Part shown: piece after piece, positions 53,426 through 61,680 of the stretch | How the letters are laid out: the number at the start of each line of letters is the position of its first letter | How positions within the stretch are numbered: the stretch's first letter is position 1 | Source of the DNA: Thalassovita mangrovi | GTDB taxonomy: Bacteria; Pseudomonadota; Alphaproteobacteria; Rhodobacterales; Rhodobacteraceae | Length of the DNA: 64,000 nt | Reading direction: 5' to 3' | NCBI RefSeq assembly: GCF_009857745.1 | Contig: NZ_WWEN01000011.1 | Coordinates: 1-64,000 of the forward strand | Translations under genes and position numbers: made by a program | The notes under the pieces: generated by a model | Told to the model about the DNA's origin: nothing | The model's database searches: none | What the model saw: the letters and a program-made list of their open reading frames with translations, nothing else

Positions 53426-53617
53426 ATGACCGTCAATCAAGCCGTCACCGCCTTTGCGGGCTTCATGGTTCTGCTGTCGCTGGTGCTGACCTACTTCGTT
53501 CACCCGGGCTTCGTCTGGTTCACCGCCTTCATCGGCGCCAACCTGTTCCAGTCGGCCTTCACCGGGATGTGCCCGGCCGCGTCCATCTTCCGCATGATCG
53601 GCCTGAAAAACGCCTGA
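53426..53617 (+). CDS. DUF2892 (YgaP-like) inner-membrane protein
   Basis: 63 residues with two hydrophobic helices (FAGFMVLLSLVLTYFV, FVWFTAFIGANLFQSAFTG) and the closing CPAASIFRMIGL motif of the DUF2892/YgaP C-terminal module. In E. coli the module follows a rhodanese in YgaP. Here it stands alone. With the upstream palindrome, a part in sulfide or persulfide response is likely. The ATG follows an AGAGGAT site. Confidence 0.85.
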   Translation: MTVNQAVTAFAGFMVLLSLVLTYFVHPGFVWFTAFIGANLFQSAFTGMCPAASIFRMIGLKNA

Positions 53618-53718
53618 TCCGCGCAGGGCAGGTGTCACGTCACCTGCCCTAGCCGATGGACGCCCCACCCCACGCCATGTTATTCAGGGACCAAAGCACT
53701 AGGCAGAGCAGCCCCTGA

Positions 53719-54738
53719 ATGACAGCCCTGACGAAATACCAGCGGATCGAGGCATCCGGGCTCTGGCGCGCGTCGCCCGAGGATCAGCGCCGCGAGGTGA
53801 TCGTGTCGATCGGCGACGCGACGCTGATGATTTCCGACCTGCGCGACCGGGCGCTGACCCATTGGTCGCTGCCCGCGCTGGTGCGGGTCAATCCCGGCGA
53901 CTGGCCGGCGATCTATCACCCCGACGGCGATCCCGGCGAAACGCTGGAACTTCCTGAAAACGAAGGCGAAATGGTCGCAGCGATCGAAAAGCTGCGGCAC
54001 GCGATCGAACGGCGGCGGCCCAAACCGGGGCGGCTCCGGGCGGTGATGATGGCGGCCTCGATTACCTCGGTACTGGCGGTGGGAGTGTTCTGGCTGCCCG
54101 GCGCGATGATCGATCACGCGCTGTCGGTGGTGCCGTCCGTCACCCGGAAGGATATCGGCAACAAGCTTCTGGCCCATGTCGAACGGGTCGCCGGCCCCGC
54201 CTGCAACGCGCCCGGCGCGCGCCCGGCGCTGGACCGGCTGGCGAAACGGCTGACCCAGGACGGGCTGCGGCTGAGCGTGGTGCAGACCTCGGTGTTCGAC
54301 GCCGCGATGCTGCCCGGCAACCTGATGGTGCTCAGCAGCAGCCTGTTCGAGGATCACGAGGTCCCCGATGTCGCCGCCGGCCATATCATCGCCGAAATGC
54401 TGCGCGCCCGCGATACCGATCCGCTGGGCCGGGTGCTGAGCGACAGCGGCATGTTCAGCAGCCTGAAGCTGCTGACCACCGGCAACCTGTCCGACGAGGC
54501 GCTGAAGGCCTATGCCGAAACCCTGCTGACCCGCCCGCTGGCCGATCTGCCCGCCGATATCTTGCTGGAAGGGTTCCGCGCGGCCGGGGTGAAATCCACC
54601 CCCTATGCCTATGCGCGGGACGTGTCGGGCGAAACCACCCTGCCGCTGATCGAGGCCGATCCCTTCCCCGGCGAAGCCCCAAGCCCGGTGCTGTCCGACG
54701 GCGACTGGATCCGGCTGCAGGCGATCTGCGAAGGCTGA
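53719..54738 (+). CDS. M48-like membrane protein lacking the HExxH motif
   Basis: 339 residues. An N-terminal soluble part (1-105) is followed by one TM helix (MMAASITSVLAVGVFWLPGAM). The C-terminal half has a layout like a M48 peptidase core: AMLPGNLMVLSSSLFEDHEVPDVAAGHIIAEMLRARD, where P-G and L-x-x-S-S-L fit, but the zinc helix reads GHIIAEM instead of HExxH. I therefore read it as a degenerate, non-peptidase relative. It is plausible that a similar gene is common in Rhodobacteraceae. Alternatively it is an unrelated fold. Function unknown. Confidence 0.6.
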   Translation: MTALTKYQRIEASGLWRASPEDQRREVIVSIGDATLMISDLRDRALTHWSLPALVRVNPGDWPAIYHPDGDPGETLELPENEGEMVAAIEKLRHAIERRRPKPGRLRAVMMAASITSVLAVGVFWLPGAMIDHALSVVPSVTRKDIGNKLLAHVERVAGPACNAPGARPALDRLAKRLTQDGLRLSVVQTSVFDAAMLPGNLMVLSSSLFEDHEVPDVAAGHIIAEMLRARDTDPLGRVLSDSGMFSSLKLLTTGNLSDEALKAYAETLLTRPLADLPADILLEGFRAAGVKSTPYAYARDVSGETTLPLIEADPFPGEAPSPVLSDGDWIRLQAICEG

Positions 54739-54953
54739 CGCCCGCGCCGCGAAAACCGGCGGTAATGGCATCTTAAGACTCCCTGCCGAACATGGGGCGA
54801 TTGCCATCGCAGCGCCCCCTTCCGCCACCCTTGCGGATCGGGGTTGGAGAGTCTGATACCCGATGCCCGTTGATCTTTTTCACATCCCGAAATCCCCTGT
54901 CAGCGTGCGGGCAACGCGGGCCGGGAACGGCGCTGGCGTGGTGGTGCGCTGAC

Positions 54954-55970
54954 ATGCGGGTTCTGGTGACCGGCGGGGCGGGCTATATCGGATCGCATAC
55001 CCTGATCGACCTGCACGGCCAGGGCCACGACATCTGCGCCCTCGACACGTTCGACAATTCATCGCCCGAAGTCCTCAACCGCGTGTCGGAACAGATCGGC
55101 GCGCCGCTGCAACACCACGCGGTGGATATCCGCGACGGGCCGGGGCTCGACCGGGTGATGGCCGGGTTCCGCCCCGACGCGGTGATTCATTTCGCCGGGC
55201 TGAAGGCGGTGGGAGAATCCGCGCAAATCCCGCTGGATTACTATTCGGTCAACGTGTCCGGCACCGGCACGCTTCTGGCCGCGATGCAACGCGCGGGGTG
55301 CGGGCGGATCGTGTTTTCCTCCTCGGCGACGGTGTATGGCGAACCGGCCTATCTGCCCTTCGACGAAACCCATGCCTGCGCGCCGGTGAACGTCTACGGG
55401 CACAGCAAATACATGGCCGAACAGATCCTGAAGGACTGGCAACGCGCCACGCCGGGCGCCTCGGTCGTGGTGCTGCGCTATTTCAACCCGGTGGGCGCGC
55501 ATGGCTCGGCCCGGATCGGCGAGGACCCGCGCGGCCAGCCCAACAACCTGGTCCCTTTCGTGGCGCAGGTCGCGGTCGGACGGCGCGACAAGGTTCGGGT
55601 GTTCGGGGCCGATTACGACACGCCCGACGGCACCGGGATGCGCGACTACATCCATGTCGAAGACCTGGCCCGCGCCCACAGCGCCGCCCTGAATTTCGCC
55701 GCAAGGCACAGCGGGTTCGAGGTCTTCAATATCGGCACCGGCCGGTGCTATTCGGTGCTGGAGGTGATCGATGCCTTTGCCCGCGCGTCGGGTCATGACA
55801 TCCCCTATGAAATCAGCCCGCGGCGGCCCGGCGACATCGCGCGTTCGGTCGCCGATACGTCAAAGGCGCAAGCTCTGCTCGACTGGCGGGCCCGGCACGA
55901 TCTGCGGCAGATGTGTCAAAGCAGCTGGAACTGGCAATCGGGCAATCCCAACGGCTATGATGCGGGATAA
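54954..55970 (+). CDS. galE: UDP-glucose 4-epimerase
   Basis: 338 residues from the ATG at 54954. Rossmann start MRVLVTGGAGYIGSHTLIDL, SerTyr-Lys triad in VFSSSATVYGEP and NVYGHSKYMAEQIL, and the R-P-G-D motif in SPRRPGDIARSVADTSKA. It interconverts UDP-glucose and UDP-galactose, and may feed the polysaccharide locus on the other strand, whose last gene stops 5 bases after this one. The 215 bases upstream contain no recognisable feature beyond a likely promoter. Confidence 0.93.
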   Translation: MRVLVTGGAGYIGSHTLIDLHGQGHDICALDTFDNSSPEVLNRVSEQIGAPLQHHAVDIRDGPGLDRVMAGFRPDAVIHFAGLKAVGESAQIPLDYYSVNVSGTGTLLAAMQRAGCGRIVFSSSATVYGEPAYLPFDETHACAPVNVYGHSKYMAEQILKDWQRATPGASVVVLRYFNPVGAHGSARIGEDPRGQPNNLVPFVAQVAVGRRDKVRVFGADYDTPDGTGMRDYIHVEDLARAHSAALNFAARHSGFEVFNIGTGRCYSVLEVIDAFARASGHDIPYEISPRRPGDIARSVADTSKAQALLDWRARHDLRQMCQSSWNWQSGNPNGYDAG

Positions 55971-55975
55971 TCCCG

Positions 55976-56365
55976 TCACGCCCCCGCCCCGTCCCAGATC
56001 CGGCACAGCTGATCGTAAAGGGTCATCGGGTCGAACGGTTTCGGGATCACTGCCGCCGCGCCGAGGTCGAGATAGCTGTCGCATTCCTGCCTCTGCGCCT
56101 TTGCGGTCATGAAAACCACCGGGATCACCGCGCAACCGGGCATCTCGCGCAGGCGGCGGAACACCTCGGGCCCGTGCATCCCCGGCATCATCACATCGAG
56201 AAGGATCAGATCGGGGCCAAAGGCGGGGATGCGCCGCAGCGCCTCGGCCCCGTCGGTGCTGACGTCAAGTTCGACCCCGCCAAGCGTGGTCAGCACCAGT
56301 TCCACCACCGCGCGGATATCGGGTTCGTCCTCGACATAGGCGATGCGCTTCAGCTCACGTGCCAT
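55976..56365 (-). CDS. Single-domain response regulator (CheY-like)
   Basis: 129 residues from the ATG at 56365. All receiver residues are present: acidic pair E12-D13 (AYVEDEPDIR), phospho-acceptor D57 (LILLDVMMPG), Thr in VVFMTAKAQ, Lys in VIPKPFDP. No output domain, so it serves as a phosphate shuttle or acts on a partner protein. It overlaps the end of the large kinase gene by 11 bases and is the last gene of the polysaccharide operon. Together with the Hpt protein it could complete a phosphorelay. Confidence 0.92.
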   Translation of the reverse strand: MARELKRIAYVEDEPDIRAVVELVLTTLGGVELDVSTDGAEALRRIPAFGPDLILLDVMMPGMHGPEVFRRLREMPGCAVIPVVFMTAKAQRQECDSYLDLGAAAVIPKPFDPMTLYDQLCRIWDGAGA

Positions 56366-59333
56366 GATGGGTCCTTTCCCCGTTATCCGCCCCTGCGCCA
56401 TCCCCCGCCAGCCGGACTAGCGCGCCGGACAGATGCCGCGCGGGATAGCTGCCCCGGTCGAGGATCGAATAGATCAAGATGGGCGGCAGCGGCTGCCGAG
56501 CCTCCGCCGCCGCCGACGCGCTAGCGGCCGCATGGTCGCGCAGGGTCAGGTCCAGCGCGGCAAGGTCGTAGGCGTTATTGGCCAGCATCGTGCGAGCAGC
56601 CGCGCAGCCGAGGGCCATGTCGACCGCCATCTCGCCGCCGACCGCTTCGGCCGCGGCGGCGCCATCGGTGCCCTCGCCCGCCACATAGAGAAGCCGCAGC
56701 GCGCCGGGTTCCCTGTCCGACACGGCCCGCAACAGCGTATCGCGAAGCCCCTGCGCCCCGGATTGTGTTTGCAGCCATTGCGCGGCAGTGATCGCCGCGC
56801 CCGCTGCCGCCGCATCCGGGGCACCGGCCCGATCCCGCAATTCCGCGATCAGAGCGGTCAGGTCAAGCCCGGGCATATCGAGATTCAAAAACAGCTCCGC
56901 CTGGTCCGCCCACCGCAGCCGCGCCCTGATCTCGGCTTCGGACGGGCAAAGCAGTGTTTCGAATCCCAGTTCGCCCAATACCTGCCGCAGCCCGGTCCCG
57001 TCCCGGCGGATCAAAACCTTCGGAGCTGCGCCGGGGGACTGCGGCGCGGCCGACCGCCGCCGGGGAAGTTCGAACCAGAAGCAGGTTCCGGCGCCGGGTT
57101 CGGTGTCGAACCCGATGCAGCCGCCGTGCGCGTCGACGATGGATTTCGCGATCGCCAGCCCCAGCCCGGTGCCGCCTTTTTGGCGCGCATCCGAACTGTC
57201 GGCCTGGGAAAACTTGTCGAAAATCCGGCCCTGGAACGCGGCGTCGATCCCCGGACCGTTATCCAAGACGCTGATCCGCACCCGGCCGCCCGCCGCCGGC
57301 GCGGCGGCAAGCGTGACGGTCCCGCCCTCGGGCGAAAACTTCACCGCGTTGGCCACCAGGTTGGTCAGCACCTGCGACAGCCGATCGCGATCCGCCTCGA
57401 CCCAGATGTCATCCGCGATATCGTCGGCGGCAACCGTCACGCCGCTGTCGACGGCAAAGCCGGAAATCTCCTTCAGCACCTGGTCGATCTTCGCTGCGAC
57501 ATTGACCGGTTCGAAATCGAACACCAGCTTGCCAGCTTCGATCTTTTCGATGTCCAGAATGTCGTTGATCAAACGGATCAGCCGGTCGCTGTTCCGGCTG
57601 GCGATCCGGATCAGCGATCTTGCCTTGTCGGAAACCTCGCCCGCCAGAGCATCGGCCAGCAACACCCCCAGCGACCCCTTGATCGAGGTCAGCGGCGTAC
57701 GCAATTCGTGGCTGACGGTGGACACGAATTCGCTCTTCATCCGCTCCATCCGCTTGGTTTCGGTCAGGTCGGTGATGATCGCGGTGAACACCATCCGGTC
57801 GCGCAGCGACACCCGGCCCAGCGACAGATGCGCCGGGAATGCGCCGCCATCCAGCCGCCGGGCGCTGATGCCACCCTCGGGCAGGATGTCGGCCGCGGAG
57901 TGCCCGGCGCCAATGGCTTCGAGAACCGAAACACCGCTGTCGCCCACCCGCGGCAGATCCAGCAGATCGGCAAGCGTCCGGCCGACAAGCCCATCCTCGC
58001 CCGCGCCGAACAGGATTCCAGCCGCCGGGTTGGCGGATTCGATCCGCCCCGCCGCGTCGGTGGACAGGATCGCGCTGCCCGCGGCCTCGACGATGGACCG
58101 CATCCGCGCCTCGCTGTCGCGCAGGGTTTCCTCGCGCTGGCCGATCGCCGCCACCATGTCGCGGAAATGTGCGCTCAGCCTGCCGATTTCGTCGCCGCTG
58201 GCGGCAGGCAGGCGCAGCGTTGCGGCGTTCCCCCCCGAGGACAGAACCCGGGTCGCCCGGCTCAGCGACCGCAACCGGCCCAGGATGATGTTGCTCATGG
58301 CGAAGATGACCGCCCCGCCCGCCAGCGCCAGGAAGGCCGCCAGCGCGATCAGGTCCTTGCGGAGGCCCGGCAGGTCGGCCAACACCTTCTCGGCCGGGAC
58401 CAGCGACCCGATCATCATCCCCCGCCCGGCAGCGGCGGCGCCGGGGTCCAGTTCGGTCAGATAGGCGATGCTGGCCTGCCCGGGTTGCCCGACGATGCCG
58501 TGAAAGCGTGCGCCCGCGCCGAACAGGGTTTGCAGTTCGGGGTCCCCGGCGACGGTCGAGAGATCGCCGACAATGGTGACGCCATCGCCCGACCGAATGC
58601 CCGCCCCACGGTCGAGATCGACCAGGAAACTGTCCTGCTGGTCCGGCATGGTGCCGGCGAATTGCGCGAAGGCCCAGGAAAAATCCAGCGACAGAAGGAT
58701 GACCGCGAAAGGGGCGCCGGTCGGGCTCTGCACGATCCGCGCCGCCTGGATCAGCGAAAGCTGCTCGGCGCTGGCGCCGGTGTCTTGCTCCCGCAGCAGC
58801 AGGCCAGAATGCAGATCGCCGCGCACCGCCCCGCCCGCCGCCGCGCCAAGATCGAGCCACGGCACCGGCCTGCCCGCCGGGCCGGGATCTTCCGCCCCCC
58901 GGGGCCGCAGGGAAATATCGACGATATGCTCGGGCGCGGGGCCGAGCGTGATGAATTCGACCCGGACATATTTGGGGTTGGCGCGCAGCACCCCGTGAAA
59001 GGACCGGTTGAGCCGGGCGCGCCACTGCGCCTCGGTCGACTGGTCCAGCGGGTCGGTCCCGTTATTGAGCTGTGCGCGCATCACGCCATAGACGGCGGGG
59101 AAATCGGCCAGCAGGGCCGCGTCGCGGTCGAGCTCTGCGATATTGCTGCTGACCTGGTCGCGCAGCCGCTTGACGCTGGCCATTAGCCGGTCGCTTTCGC
59201 GCAGGGCCAGGTGACGGATGTTGGACTGGTACTGAAACCCCGAGATGATGAATATCGCGGTCACGAGCAGCGAGGTCGTGGCGATGGCGACCCTGTTGGC
59301 AATGCCGATCTTCACCTGACATCCCCCCTTCAC
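56355..59333 (-). CDS. Membrane sensor histidine kinase with degenerate receiver domains
   Basis: 992 residues if started at the GTG at 59333 (GTG 59315 is an alternative with a GGGGGA site). In order: TM (VAIATTSLLVTAIFIISGFQ), periplasmic sensor of about 300 residues, second TM (LIALAAFLALAGGAVIFAM), HAMP, PAS (MRSIVEAAGSAILSTDAAG), HisKA with His542 in FVSTVSHELRTPLTS, HATPase (NLVANAVKFSPEGG, DNGPGID, GGTGLGLAIAKSIVDAHGG). The last about 220 residues look like two receiver folds that have lost key residues: the first has N-L-D-M-P-G where the acceptor Asp should be Asn-replaced, and the second keeps A-L-D-L-T-L but lacks the acidic pair. The gene is flanked by overlaps on both sides. Confidence 0.9.
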   Translation of the reverse strand: MKGGCQVKIGIANRVAIATTSLLVTAIFIISGFQYQSNIRHLALRESDRLMASVKRLRDQVSSNIAELDRDAALLADFPAVYGVMRAQLNNGTDPLDQSTEAQWRARLNRSFHGVLRANPKYVRVEFITLGPAPEHIVDISLRPRGAEDPGPAGRPVPWLDLGAAAGGAVRGDLHSGLLLREQDTGASAEQLSLIQAARIVQSPTGAPFAVILLSLDFSWAFAQFAGTMPDQQDSFLVDLDRGAGIRSGDGVTIVGDLSTVAGDPELQTLFGAGARFHGIVGQPGQASIAYLTELDPGAAAAGRGMMIGSLVPAEKVLADLPGLRKDLIALAAFLALAGGAVIFAMSNIILGRLRSLSRATRVLSSGGNAATLRLPAASGDEIGRLSAHFRDMVAAIGQREETLRDSEARMRSIVEAAGSAILSTDAAGRIESANPAAGILFGAGEDGLVGRTLADLLDLPRVGDSGVSVLEAIGAGHSAADILPEGGISARRLDGGAFPAHLSLGRVSLRDRMVFTAIITDLTETKRMERMKSEFVSTVSHELRTPLTSIKGSLGVLLADALAGEVSDKARSLIRIASRNSDRLIRLINDILDIEKIEAGKLVFDFEPVNVAAKIDQVLKEISGFAVDSGVTVAADDIADDIWVEADRDRLSQVLTNLVANAVKFSPEGGTVTLAAAPAAGGRVRISVLDNGPGIDAAFQGRIFDKFSQADSSDARQKGGTGLGLAIAKSIVDAHGGCIGFDTEPGAGTCFWFELPRRRSAAPQSPGAAPKVLIRRDGTGLRQVLGELGFETLLCPSEAEIRARLRWADQAELFLNLDMPGLDLTALIAELRDRAGAPDAAAAGAAITAAQWLQTQSGAQGLRDTLLRAVSDREPGALRLLYVAGEGTDGAAAAEAVGGEMAVDMALGCAAARTMLANNAYDLAALDLTLRDHAAASASAAAEARQPLPPILIYSILDRGSYPARHLSGALVRLAGDGAGADNGERTHHGT

Positions 59334-60412
59334 TGCCCGGCGGCGGCAAGGGCGTCATCGCCCGGCAACGGGCGATGCCCCCGCAGCCAGGCCAAGCCCG
59401 CGTCGGCAACGCGCTGCAGCCGGAAGTCCTGGGTCACGCGGATGTCGGAAAACAGCGGGAAGGAATGCGGCCTGCTCAGCCGGATGCGGGCAAGCTGGCG
59501 GCGGTCGCCGGGTTTGAACGCGGTGCGGAACGCATCGGGCAGGGTGTCCGATATGGTCAGGATTTCCACGATCTCGCCACTGGCGGTCAGCCGTCCGTCC
59601 GACATCCGCACCCGCATGCCCTCATTGATCGGCAACAGGTATCTGCTGGGCAGATAGGCCAGCACGTATTCCTGCCCCGAATGGATCGACAGAAGCGGGG
59701 TCGCGGCGGCAAACACCTCGCCCACCGCGGGCACCTGGGCGCTGATCGTGCCGGACACGCCGGCGCGGATTTCCCCGGCCGCATAATGATGCTCCAATCC
59801 CTTCAGCGCCTCGGCCGCCGCCGCCCGGGCCGAGGTCAGCGTTGCGATCTCGGCTTCCAGAGCGGTGCTTTCGGCGCTCAGCTGCGCCTGTTCCGCCTCG
59901 GCGTCGTATTCGTCGTCCAGCGCCCGGGCCAGCCGGTCGGCGGTGACCAGCGATTTCGCCGTCGGATCGGCCAGCCGCGCTGCCGCCTCGGACATCCGCA
60001 GCGCCCGGCGCCGGGCCAGCGGCAACAGTGCATCGGCGCGGCGGACCCGGCTGCGCAGCGCCGCTTCCTCGCGGGCCAGTTCGGCGATGCGCAGGGTCTG
60101 TTCGGCGATGGCGTCGAGGATTTCGGCGGAACTGACCCGCAATAGCAGATCGCCGGCCTCGACCGACTGCCCCCGGGTGACGAAGACCTCCTCGACACGA
60201 ACCACCGATGTGGCAGCAATATCCACCCGCCGGCACAGGATGATGCCGTCGGCGCGAAACAGCAGCAGATCGCCCCAGACGTAATTGCCCAGCCCCATGG
60301 CCAGCGCCAGAAGCAGCACGAGGTAAACCCGCCTGGCCCAGTTGCCCCCGGCCTTGCGCAGCTGGTTGGCATGGGTGTCCGGGCGGGGTCGATTGCGAAG
60401 TCTGCGTACCAT
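59330..60412 (-). CDS. HlyD-like membrane-fusion protein
   Basis: 360 residues from the ATG at 60412. One N-terminal TM (RRVYLVLLLALAMGLGNYVWG), then barrel-sandwich part (ATSVVRVEEVFVTRGQSVEAGDLLLRV), a coiled-coil hairpin of about 100 residues (ALARELAELEREEAAL-type heptads are visible around 110-210), and the second lipoyl half (YAAGEIRAGVSGTISAQVPAVGEVFAAATPLLSI). Such proteins link an inner-membrane synthase to the envelope, as in BgsB or Alg44. It overlaps the kinase gene by 4 bases, and follows the glycosyltransferase gene with a 2-base gap. Confidence 0.87.
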   Translation of the reverse strand: MVRRLRNRPRPDTHANQLRKAGGNWARRVYLVLLLALAMGLGNYVWGDLLLFRADGIILCRRVDIAATSVVRVEEVFVTRGQSVEAGDLLLRVSSAEILDAIAEQTLRIAELAREEAALRSRVRRADALLPLARRRALRMSEAAARLADPTAKSLVTADRLARALDDEYDAEAEQAQLSAESTALEAEIATLTSARAAAAEALKGLEHHYAAGEIRAGVSGTISAQVPAVGEVFAAATPLLSIHSGQEYVLAYLPSRYLLPINEGMRVRMSDGRLTASGEIVEILTISDTLPDAFRTAFKPGDRRQLARIRLSRPHSFPLFSDIRVTQDFRLQRVADAGLAWLRGHRPLPGDDALAAAGQ

Positions 60413-60414
60413 GA

Positions 60415-61680
60415 TCAAAGGCGCTCCCGATGGACTTTGTTGGGGACGTAGGGGTCGGAATAGGACCGGTCGAACGCCCATTCCTGGGCATAGGCAGCAA
60501 GCCGGATGAACCGCATGAAAAAACCGTTGAACACGGTGTATCCGGGCAGGAACCACAGCAGCCCCATCGCCCGCGCGCGCGGCGTGGCATGGGCGGCCAG
60601 AAGGAAGCTCGCCAGGTCGAGCAGTAAAAGCCCCGCCTGCGCCGCCGCCAGCACGATCAGGGCGAAGCCGCCATAAGAGGCAAACAGTCCCAGCAGGTAG
60701 AAGGGCAGCGCCGCGGCGGCGATCACGTTGAAGCCCAGGAATTCGACCTCATGCAGCAATTCGCGCGGCCGGAACCGGTGCGAAAACGGGTTCATCATCT
60801 CGCCATGCTTGCGGTAGCGCAGCCGCACCGCGTCGCGTTCCCAGCGAAACCTCTGCCGGATCAGCGCGATCAGCGTCGCGGGCACATCGGTGTAGCAGAT
60901 CGCGTCGGCGGCGAAGCGTACCTCCCAGCCCTCGCGTCGCAGCCGCAGGGTGAAATCCAAGTCCTCGCCGCCGCCCGCATCCATGCCGCCGACCGCCTCG
61001 AAAGCTTCGTGGCGGAAGGCGCCGAACGCGCCCGAGACGCAGGCGACCTGGCCAAGCGCATCGGCCGCCTGTTTGCCCAGCGAAATACTGATCATGTATT
61101 CGATCGCCTGGAAGGCCGCGACCAGGCTTTCACCGGGATTGCGCACCAGGATATTGCCCGACACCGCCCCCACCGCCGGGTTCTGGAACGGGGTCAGGAT
61201 ATTTCGCAACGCGTGGCGGTCGAAGGAACAGTCGCAATCGACCTTCATCAGGATATCGCCGGTGGCCCAACGCGCCGCCAGGTTCACCCCCGACGAGGTG
61301 CCGCCGCGCAGATCGGTGGCATGGGCCTGCTGGATCAGCCCCTGGCGCAACAGCCGCGCGATCACCGCCGACATCCGGTCGGTCGATCCATCGCTCACAA
61401 CGATGATTTCGTCCGGCGGCCGGCTTTGTTCGTGCAGCGCCAGAACGCAGCGTTCGATCGCCTCTTCCTCGTTATGGCCGGCGATGATGGCGCTCAGCCG
61501 CCCCACCCCATCGGCCGCCCCCGCCCCCGGCGGCGCGGGTCGGAACAGGGCTGCAACGAGGAAGGACACCCCGTAGCGCGGAATTTCAAACAGGGCGATA
61601 TACCAATACAGCGCCAGCAGCGACGCGAAGCTCTGCGCCTTGAGGAAATCGAGAGCGTCGGGCAGCAGCGTTCCCATCAT
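60415..61680 (-). CDS. Processive family-2 glycosyltransferase (polysaccharide synthase)
   Basis: 421 residues. TM helix at 18-46, catalytic GT-A domain, then three or more TM helices (about 315-400). Synthase motifs: D97 (VVSDGSTD), D148-C-D150 (MKVDCDCS), E239-D240 (GGGEDLDFTLRL), Q276-R-F-R-W280. This D, DxD, ED, QxxRW set is shared by cellulose, hyaluronan, alginate and mixed-linkage glucan synthases, which polymerise and extrude a beta-glycan. No PilZ domain is present. The start overlaps the upstream receiver gene by 4 bases. Confidence 0.9.
   Translation of the reverse strand: MMGTLLPDALDFLKAQSFASLLALYWYIALFEIPRYGVSFLVAALFRPAPPGAGAADGVGRLSAIIAGHNEEEAIERCVLALHEQSRPPDEIIVVSDGSTDRMSAVIARLLRQGLIQQAHATDLRGGTSSGVNLAARWATGDILMKVDCDCSFDRHALRNILTPFQNPAVGAVSGNILVRNPGESLVAAFQAIEYMISISLGKQAADALGQVACVSGAFGAFRHEAFEAVGGMDAGGGEDLDFTLRLRREGWEVRFAADAICYTDVPATLIALIRQRFRWERDAVRLRYRKHGEMMNPFSHRFRPRELLHEVEFLGFNVIAAAALPFYLLGLFASYGGFALIVLAAAQAGLLLLDLASFLLAAHATPRARAMGLLWFLPGYTVFNGFFMRFIRLAAYAQEWAFDRSYSDPYVPNKVHRERL

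Noticed and set aside
56433-59186. 917-codon open frame antisense to the sensor kinase
   Set aside because: No recognisable domain; it is the complement of a kinase with intact motifs.
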